Source: CAZFAT01 sp964517075
Lineage (GTDB): Bacteria > Acidobacteriota > Vicinamibacteria > Vicinamibacterales > SCN-69-37
Reading direction: 5' to 3'
Assembly (NCBI GenBank): GCA_964517075.1
Contig: CAZFAT010000264.1
Coordinates: 1-27,269, forward strand
DNA: 27,269 bases
Below the pieces are notes generated by a model, which was given only the letters and a program-made list of their open reading frames with translations, was not told the origin of the DNA and searched no databases. A program made the position numbers and the translations under genes. This document shows positions 22,963 to 27,269 of the stretch, one piece after another. How positions within the stretch are numbered: position 1 is the first letter of the stretch; every line of letters starts with the position of its first letter.

Positions 22963-22983
22963 GTAGGAGCTTTCCTGCCTACC
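22963..22983. terminator. Weak stem-loop after DUF411 gene
   Basis: GTAGG and CCTAC pair around AGCTTTCCTG-type sequence within the 204-base gap between the DUF411 stop and the deacetylase start. An inner AGGA/TCCT pairing with a GCTT loop is an alternative. There is no T-run; terminator function is only a possibility. I see nothing else in this gap. Confidence 0.25.
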
Positions 22984-23098
22984 TGTTGCACCCGAATTCC
23001 ACGCCGGTGGCCGAACTCGACGGCCCGGGCGGGCACGTCAATTGCACAGCAGAGCCTCGTAGATTGCTGTCAGCAGCGATCGGTCGGAGGACGTACGT

Positions 23099-24199
23099 TT
23101 GCCTCAAGCACTTCCCAGTTTGAAGGCGCTGAAGCGCGTCACGCTGCACTCGGCAAAGGGCCTTGGCCTGTTCCACCTGACCGCGAACAGCGCCTGGCGG
23201 AGCCAACGGCTCCTCATCCTCGCGTTTCACGGCATCGCCGTCGACCAGGAGCACCACTGGCGGCGTCTCCTGTACTTCACCGCCGACGAGCTCGAACGCC
23301 GGCTGCGTCTCCTCCAGCGCTGGCGGATGAACGTCCTGCCGCTGGCTGAAGCCGTGGAGCGCTTGGAGAACGGCTCCCTCCCGCCCCGGAGCGCCGTGCT
23401 GACCTTTGATGATGGCCTCGCCGACTTCCACCAAGTGAGCTGGCCGCTGGTCGAACGGGCCGGCTTTCCCGCGACGGTGTACGTCACCACGTATTACAGC
23501 GACAAGCGCGTGCCGATCTTCCCCCTGATGTGCTCGTACGTCCTCTGGAAGGGCAAGGGACGCCGGCGGCTCAGGCCGGACGGCGCGCTGGGGTTTCCGG
23601 AGGCTGATCTCGCTGATGATGCCGCTCGCGAACAGGCCGCCGAGTCGATTGTCGCGTCCGCCTACCGCCAGGGGCTTGACGCCGATGCCAGAAACGATCG
23701 CCTGATGGCGCTCGCGAGCCGTCTCGATGTCGACTACGCCGCGCTGGTCCGCCGTCGCGTCCTCCAGGTGATGACGCCCGAGGAGATGCGCGACGTGTCC
23801 GTCCGCGGCGCCGATGTGCAGCTCCACACGCACCGTCACCGGACGCCGATGCACCGGCTCGAGTTCCTGCGCGAAGTTCAGGACAACCGGACGGTGGTCG
23901 AGGGTGCGACGGGCCGGTCGGCCGCCCATTTCTGCTATCCCTCCGGCGTCTATCGCCCGGAGTGCCTGCCCTGGCTGGAGACGCTGGGCGTCAGGAGCGC
24001 GACGACGTGCGAGCCGCGCCTCGCACAGCCCGGCGATTCACGGCTGTTGCTGCCACGCCTGGTGGATACCGCCGCGCTGAACGACGTGGAGGTCGAGGGG
24101 TGGCTGACGGGGTTCAGTCATTGTCTTCTTCAACGCCTTCAACGCCGAACTCGGGATGCGCCGCGGCCCATGCGAGTAGCGCAGGCCGAGGCCAAATGA
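23099..24199 (+). CDS. NodB-type polysaccharide deacetylase
   Basis: 366 residues, starting at TTG 23099-23101 with CGGAGGA about eight bases upstream. The catalytic NodB motifs are LTFDDGLADF (D104 base, D105 metal) and QLHTHRHRTP (H243, H247 metal ligands). ILAFHGIAVD at 40-49 and FCYPSGVYRP further on are conserved supports. No signal peptide is evident, as in cytoplasmic or membrane-associated deacetylases of lipid-linked sugars. A stretch at about 140-225 replaces part of the usual barrel, seen in the larger deacetylases of exopolysaccharide clusters. It would remove N-acetyl groups from an amino-sugar polymer or precursor. Its last 86 bases overlap the convergent gene below. Confidence 0.85.
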   Translation: MPQALPSLKALKRVTLHSAKGLGLFHLTANSAWRSQRLLILAFHGIAVDQEHHWRRLLYFTADELERRLRLLQRWRMNVLPLAEAVERLENGSLPPRSAVLTFDDGLADFHQVSWPLVERAGFPATVYVTTYYSDKRVPIFPLMCSYVLWKGKGRRRLRPDGALGFPEADLADDAAREQAAESIVASAYRQGLDADARNDRLMALASRLDVDYAALVRRRVLQVMTPEEMRDVSVRGADVQLHTHRHRTPMHRLEFLREVQDNRTVVEGATGRSAAHFCYPSGVYRPECLPWLETLGVRSATTCEPRLAQPGDSRLLLPRLVDTAALNDVEVEGWLTGFSHCLLQRLQRRTRDAPRPMRVAQAEAK

Positions 24200-25124
24200 T
24201 CACACCCACCGTCGGGCGGTAGAGGCCGGCCTCATAGAGCCGTCTTCGCTCCGGACTACCTGTGAGAAATCCGTCGTCGGGTCCCGCCGGGCCGAGATCG
24301 GTCAAGATCGCGCCGTTCGCGAGCGGCGTACGGTTCGTCCACGCCAGGTGCGGACTGACACGGATCGTCTCCGGCGAGTGGAACCACGCCGTCATCAACA
24401 GCCCTTTCACGTCCGGCTGAAGCGCCATCGACTGGGCCATTCGGTGATAGGACCGGTGGTTCTCGGCTTCAACGAAGAGCAAGGGATAGCGGCGAACGCC
24501 CATGTGTCCCACATAGCAGGGCCGGCCCCCGCGCATGGCGAACGCGATCGTGCGGCCCACCCGCAACAGGTGCCGGAATGGCATCTGCAACAGGTACGAC
24601 CGCGGCACGCCGGACACCTCCCAGTCGAGTTGACCCGCCGGAAAGCGCGTGAACGTCGCGCAGGCCGCCAGTGCCCGCCCGTGATAGTCGATGTCGGGCC
24701 GGAACCGGTTGTCGACGTCGCTGCGAGGTGTTTCGCAGAACAGACGGAAGACGTCGCAGACTCGGAGCTTGACCGCGGGGGCCACCGGCCACTGCGGCAG
24801 TTGCGCGAGCGCGACGATGGCGGTCCGCAGCAGATCCTCGCGCACGGCGCGTGCGCGTGCCGGCCCGTGGGGGGGCAGGTGCCCGAGCGCGGCGGACGCC
24901 GACCGTGCCGAGACGGCGTACTGCCGGACGCGGGCGGTCGCGTGCACGGCTTCGTCCTCACGGCGGAGCGGGGTTTCCAGCCGCACGAAGGGACGGCCGC
25001 TGATCGGCCCGCCGGGGTCGGACTGCTCGAGCGCGGCCGAACAGGCGGCCCGTGCGGCCTCGAGGCGCGCCGTGACGCGATCGCGCGCGGCCGGCAGGGG
25101 GAACGGGCGCGGAATGCCGGCCAT
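24114..25124 (-). CDS. unrecognised 336-residue protein of acyl-ligase/NAD-synthase operon
   Basis: I do not recognise the family. It lacks a signal peptide and long hydrophobic segments, so it is probably cytoplasmic. The N-terminal third is helical and Ala/Arg-rich. LRTAIVALAQLPQWPVAPAV, RPDIDYHGRALAACATFTRF, DWEVSGVPRSYLLQMPFRHL, GRPCYVGHMGVRRYPLLFVE and AENHRSYHRMAQSMAL form a folded core with several His, Arg and Asp residues. LLMTAWFHSPETIRVSPHLA and PTVGVIIWPRPALLAWAAAH follow. The ATG shares one base with the upstream NAD-synthase-like stop (TGATG), so it is co-translated with it. An enzyme acting on the product of the neighbouring ligase is a possibility, not a finding. Its 3' end overlaps the deacetylase gene tail to tail. 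Confidence 0.7.
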   Translation of the reverse strand: MAGIPRPFPLPAARDRVTARLEAARAACSAALEQSDPGGPISGRPFVRLETPLRREDEAVHATARVRQYAVSARSASAALGHLPPHGPARARAVREDLLRTAIVALAQLPQWPVAPAVKLRVCDVFRLFCETPRSDVDNRFRPDIDYHGRALAACATFTRFPAGQLDWEVSGVPRSYLLQMPFRHLLRVGRTIAFAMRGGRPCYVGHMGVRRYPLLFVEAENHRSYHRMAQSMALQPDVKGLLMTAWFHSPETIRVSPHLAWTNRTPLANGAILTDLGPAGPDDGFLTGSPERRRLYEAGLYRPTVGVIIWPRPALLAWAAAHPEFGVEGVEEDND

Positions 25125-26113
25125 CAGCTGTGCACCTCGCTCACCGCGCCGGCCAGGATGGCCGGCCGGTGCAGATACCGCGTGCCGCGACGCTTGACGT
25201 CGATGTCGTGGTACACGCGCTCGGCCTCGTCGGGGCTCACGCCCAGGAACGCCGCCAGCGCGTCGGCCGGCACGCCGTGATTACGCGCCCAGAGCGCATA
25301 GTCCATCTGTGACAGCGGCAGACCGAAGTAGAACTCGTCCTGTCCCTGCGCCAGGCTGTAGGTATCGGTCGTCGGCTCCGCGGCACAGATCGCCGAGGGC
25401 AGGCCGAGCGCGCGCGCGAGCGCATAGACCTGCGCCTTGTACAAGTGGGCGATGGGCTTGACGTCGGCCGCGCCGTCGCCGTTCTTCACGAAGAAGCCCT
25501 GGTCATACTCCAGCCGGTTGGGCGTACCGGCCACGGCGTAGTTCAACCGGTCCGCATGGCAGTACTCGATGGTCTTCCGAATTCGCTGCTTGTAGTTCGT
25601 GGCGGCGACGATGGCAAACAGCTGATCCGCGGCGAGGGGCCGCGACTCGGGGGCGCCCGACTCGCCGGGCGGCTGCACGATCAGGTGAAACGTGTTGTAC
25701 CGGCCCGCCAGCCCGCCCCGAATCGCGATCTTGAACTTCCAGTCCGGCCCGTAGTCCGGGAACACCTGGCGGACGGCGGCGTCGCGGCGCGCGTAGCAGC
25801 CAATGGTCTCGAGGACCGGCGTGATGTCCTGTTCCTCGGACTCCACCCCCAGGTGCTGGACGAGCTGCCGGGCGCGGGTGAGTGTGGCGGGGGATCCTTC
25901 CCGCTCGGGCAGAAGGACGCAGAACACATGCGCCGGACCCACGGCGCGTACGGCCAGCGCGGCCGACACGGCGCTGTCAATGCCACCTGACACGGCGACG
26001 ACAAATCCGCGGCGGCACAGCTCACGCAGGGCATGGCGTAGCATCTCGCTGACGCGGTCGGCTTCCGCGTCGCAGTCGAGATCCAGCACGCCCGCGTGGA
26101 TGGCCGCGGTCAC
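25124..26113 (-). CDS. NH3-dependent NAD-synthase-like ATP pyrophosphatase
   Basis: 329 residues. The PP-loop VVAVSGGIDSAVSAALAV (SGGIDS 42-47) and the NadE landmarks NYAVAGTPNRLEYDQGFFVK, NGDGAADVKPIAHLYKAQVY and AEPTTDTYSLAQGQDEFYFG identify the NAD synthetase fold. There is no glutaminase domain, so ammonia or a partner would supply nitrogen. Real NAD synthetases adenylate nicotinic-acid adenine dinucleotide. Here the gene sits between an acyl-ligase and an unknown gene, so an amidation in a specialised pathway is an alternative. Several insertions (CYARRDAAVRQVFPDYGPDW, QPPGESGAPESRPLAADQLF) distinguish it from plain NadE. The GTG start (26111-26113) overlaps the ligase stop by four bases (GTGA). 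Confidence 0.82.
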   Translation of the reverse strand: MTAAIHAGVLDLDCDAEADRVSEMLRHALRELCRRGFVVAVSGGIDSAVSAALAVRAVGPAHVFCVLLPEREGSPATLTRARQLVQHLGVESEEQDITPVLETIGCYARRDAAVRQVFPDYGPDWKFKIAIRGGLAGRYNTFHLIVQPPGESGAPESRPLAADQLFAIVAATNYKQRIRKTIEYCHADRLNYAVAGTPNRLEYDQGFFVKNGDGAADVKPIAHLYKAQVYALARALGLPSAICAAEPTTDTYSLAQGQDEFYFGLPLSQMDYALWARNHGVPADALAAFLGVSPDEAERVYHDIDVKRRGTRYLHRPAILAGAVSEVHS

Positions 26114-27269
26114 AGCGCCTCCAGGGCGTGGGTGAGCCGCGCCCGTTGGATTTTGCCCGAGGCGGTCCGCGGCAGAGTGTCGGCAAAGGTCACGTGGCGC
26201 GGCACTTTGTACGTACTCAAGTGCGTGCGGCAGTGCCCGACGAGATCCGCGGCGGTCACCGCGGCGCCCGGCGCCCGTACGATGACGAGGTGCACCACCT
26301 CGCCGAGCACCGGGTCGGGCGCCGCAACAGCCACCGCATGCGCGACGCCCGGCAGCAGGCGGGCGACGTCCTCGATCTCGGCCGGGCTCACGCGATGGCC
26401 GCCCACCTTGATGAGTTCCGACAGCCGGCCGTCCAGATACAGATACCCGTCGTCATCGAGGCAGCCCCGATCGCCGGTGTGCAGCCAGCGGCCGCCATTG
26501 TCGGCCGTCAACGCCTGTGAGGTCAGCTCCGGCGCGCGCCAGTAGCCCGCCATGATGCCGGGGCCCGTCGCGACCACTTCGCCGAACTCGCCCGGCGGGG
26601 CGGCGGATCCATCCGGCCGTCGAATCTCGATGCGGACGTCCGGAATCGGACGGCCTACGGATCCCGGCCGTCGTGACAGTTCCGCCGGCGGCAGGTAGGT
26701 GAGTCGCGAGGTGGCTTCGGTCTGGCCGTACATCACGAAGAAGGCCACGCCGGGACGGGCGCGTGCGATGCGTGCGACGTCGCCCGGCGCCATGCGCGAT
26801 CCGGCCTGGGTCAGGTACCGCAACGCCGGCAGCGGGCGTGAGAGGAACGACGTCCGGTCCATGAGCGTGGTGTACATCCAGGGCACGCCCGAGAACCCGG
26901 TGATGCGTTCCTCGGCCATCCGGTCGACGGTGCGCTCCGCATAGACCATGTCGCCGAGCACCACCGTGGCGCCGACGGCCAGGTGCGTGTGCAGAACGGA
27001 GCTGCCGTAGGCGTAGAAGACCGGCAGCGGCGACAGCACGCGATCGTCGGGACCAAGGGCCAGGGAATCGACAACCGCCAGCGTGTTGGCCGCGAGGTTG
27101 GCGTGCGTCAGCACGACGCCCTTCGGCTCATCGGTCGTGCCCGATGTGTAGAGAATGGCGGCGAGATCGTCGATCGACGGGCGGGGCGTGTCGCGCGGAC
27201 TGTCCTGCCGTTCCTCCGCCAGCAGCTCGTGCGGCGTGACGATCGGCGCATCGACGGCTGGGTGCCGCC
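26110..27269 (-). CDS. AMP-forming acyl-CoA/acyl-ACP ligase (5' end outside window)
   Basis: About 385 C-terminal residues are visible; the N-terminus is beyond the window edge. The ANL-family motifs are in order: A3 ILYTSGTTDEPKGVVLTHAN (about 27125-27185), FFVMYGQTEATSRLTYLP (A5), WLHTGDRGCLDDDGYLYLDG (A7), RLSELIKVGGHRVSPAEIED (A8) and the catalytic lysine in PRTASGKIQRARL (A10). The set is complete and looks active. Such ligases activate fatty or aryl acids for transfer to CoA or a carrier protein; a related type accompanies exosortase/exopolysaccharide clusters. It is the most upstream visible gene of a coupled operon with the NAD-synthase-like and unknown genes. Substrate cannot be read. 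Confidence 0.88.
   Translation of the reverse strand, partial: RHPAVDAPIVTPHELLAEERQDSPRDTPRPSIDDLAAILYTSGTTDEPKGVVLTHANLAANTLAVVDSLALGPDDRVLSPLPVFYAYGSSVLHTHLAVGATVVLGDMVYAERTVDRMAEERITGFSGVPWMYTTLMDRTSFLSRPLPALRYLTQAGSRMAPGDVARIARARPGVAFFVMYGQTEATSRLTYLPPAELSRRPGSVGRPIPDVRIEIRRPDGSAAPPGEFGEVVATGPGIMAGYWRAPELTSQALTADNGGRWLHTGDRGCLDDDGYLYLDGRLSELIKVGGHRVSPAEIEDVARLLPGVAHAVAVAAPDPVLGEVVHLVIVRAPGAAVTAADLVGHCRTHLSTYKVPRHVTFADTLPRTASGKIQRARLTHALEAL

Overview
ORGANISM. The window is high-GC bacterial DNA. It looks like a soil or sediment Acidobacteriota, probably class Vicinamibacteria. The reasons are a paired periplasmic c-type cytochrome and PQQ-type propeller dehydrogenase with Gly/Arg-rich linkers, a PVC-type propeller/HEAT/cytochrome protein, an omega subunit carrying a TNVFEFVILASQRAAQLMRGCTPRV block, and gaps filled with 7- and 8-nt simple repeats. 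This assignment is an inference from gene content, not from a marker phylogeny. No rRNA, tRNA, phage gene, complete insertion sequence or CRISPR array was seen. No gap between genes exceeds 300 bases. LAYOUT. 1-4400: a DUF6528 propeller protein (cut by the window edge) behind a TauE/SafE permease; a glycine-zipper lipid-facing protein; a YeiH-type transporter; a 59-residue RNA polymerase omega subunit; and a translationally coupled pair of a two-helix membrane protein and a zinc-ribbon protein. 4500-8800: a minus-strand surface-glycan operon, in transcription order DUF2064 transferase, GT-C membrane mannosyltransferase-like enzyme, sugar-nucleotide epimerase with a zinc-ribbon insertion, a broken S23/four-helix-bundle gene, and a GT2 glycosyltransferase. 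9000-17450: a respiratory/oxidative block with a diheme cytochrome c and PQQ dehydrogenase (ATGA overlap), a YVTN-propeller lipoprotein, a secreted glycoside-hydrolase-like barrel protein, a cytochrome c fused to a probable outer-membrane barrel, and a pentaheme cytochrome. 17450-19600: minus-strand YHS protein, a truncated pyridoxamine-oxidase-like fragment, a Yip1-like membrane protein and a Tat-exported amidohydrolase. 19640-22900: the 899-residue PVC-type cytochrome and a DUF411 copper-type protein. 23100-27269: a polysaccharide deacetylase convergent with a minus-strand operon of AMP-forming acyl ligase (cut by the edge), an NH3-dependent NAD-synthase-like enzyme and an unrecognised 336-residue protein. 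HOW IT FITS. The cytochromes, the dehydrogenase and the metal proteins form a periplasmic electron-transfer and oxidation set. The two glycan regions point to cell-surface polysaccharide or glycolipid synthesis. The most unusual content is not a protein. It is a set of three intergenic short-repeat families (heptamers and octamers). They start at or within a few bases of stop codons, and one of them has a conserved 40-nt head with an internal 8-nt variable slot, present in three copies in two orientations. A decayed S23-type gene sits between inverted copies of the heptamer family. I did not find a complete defence system or mobile element.
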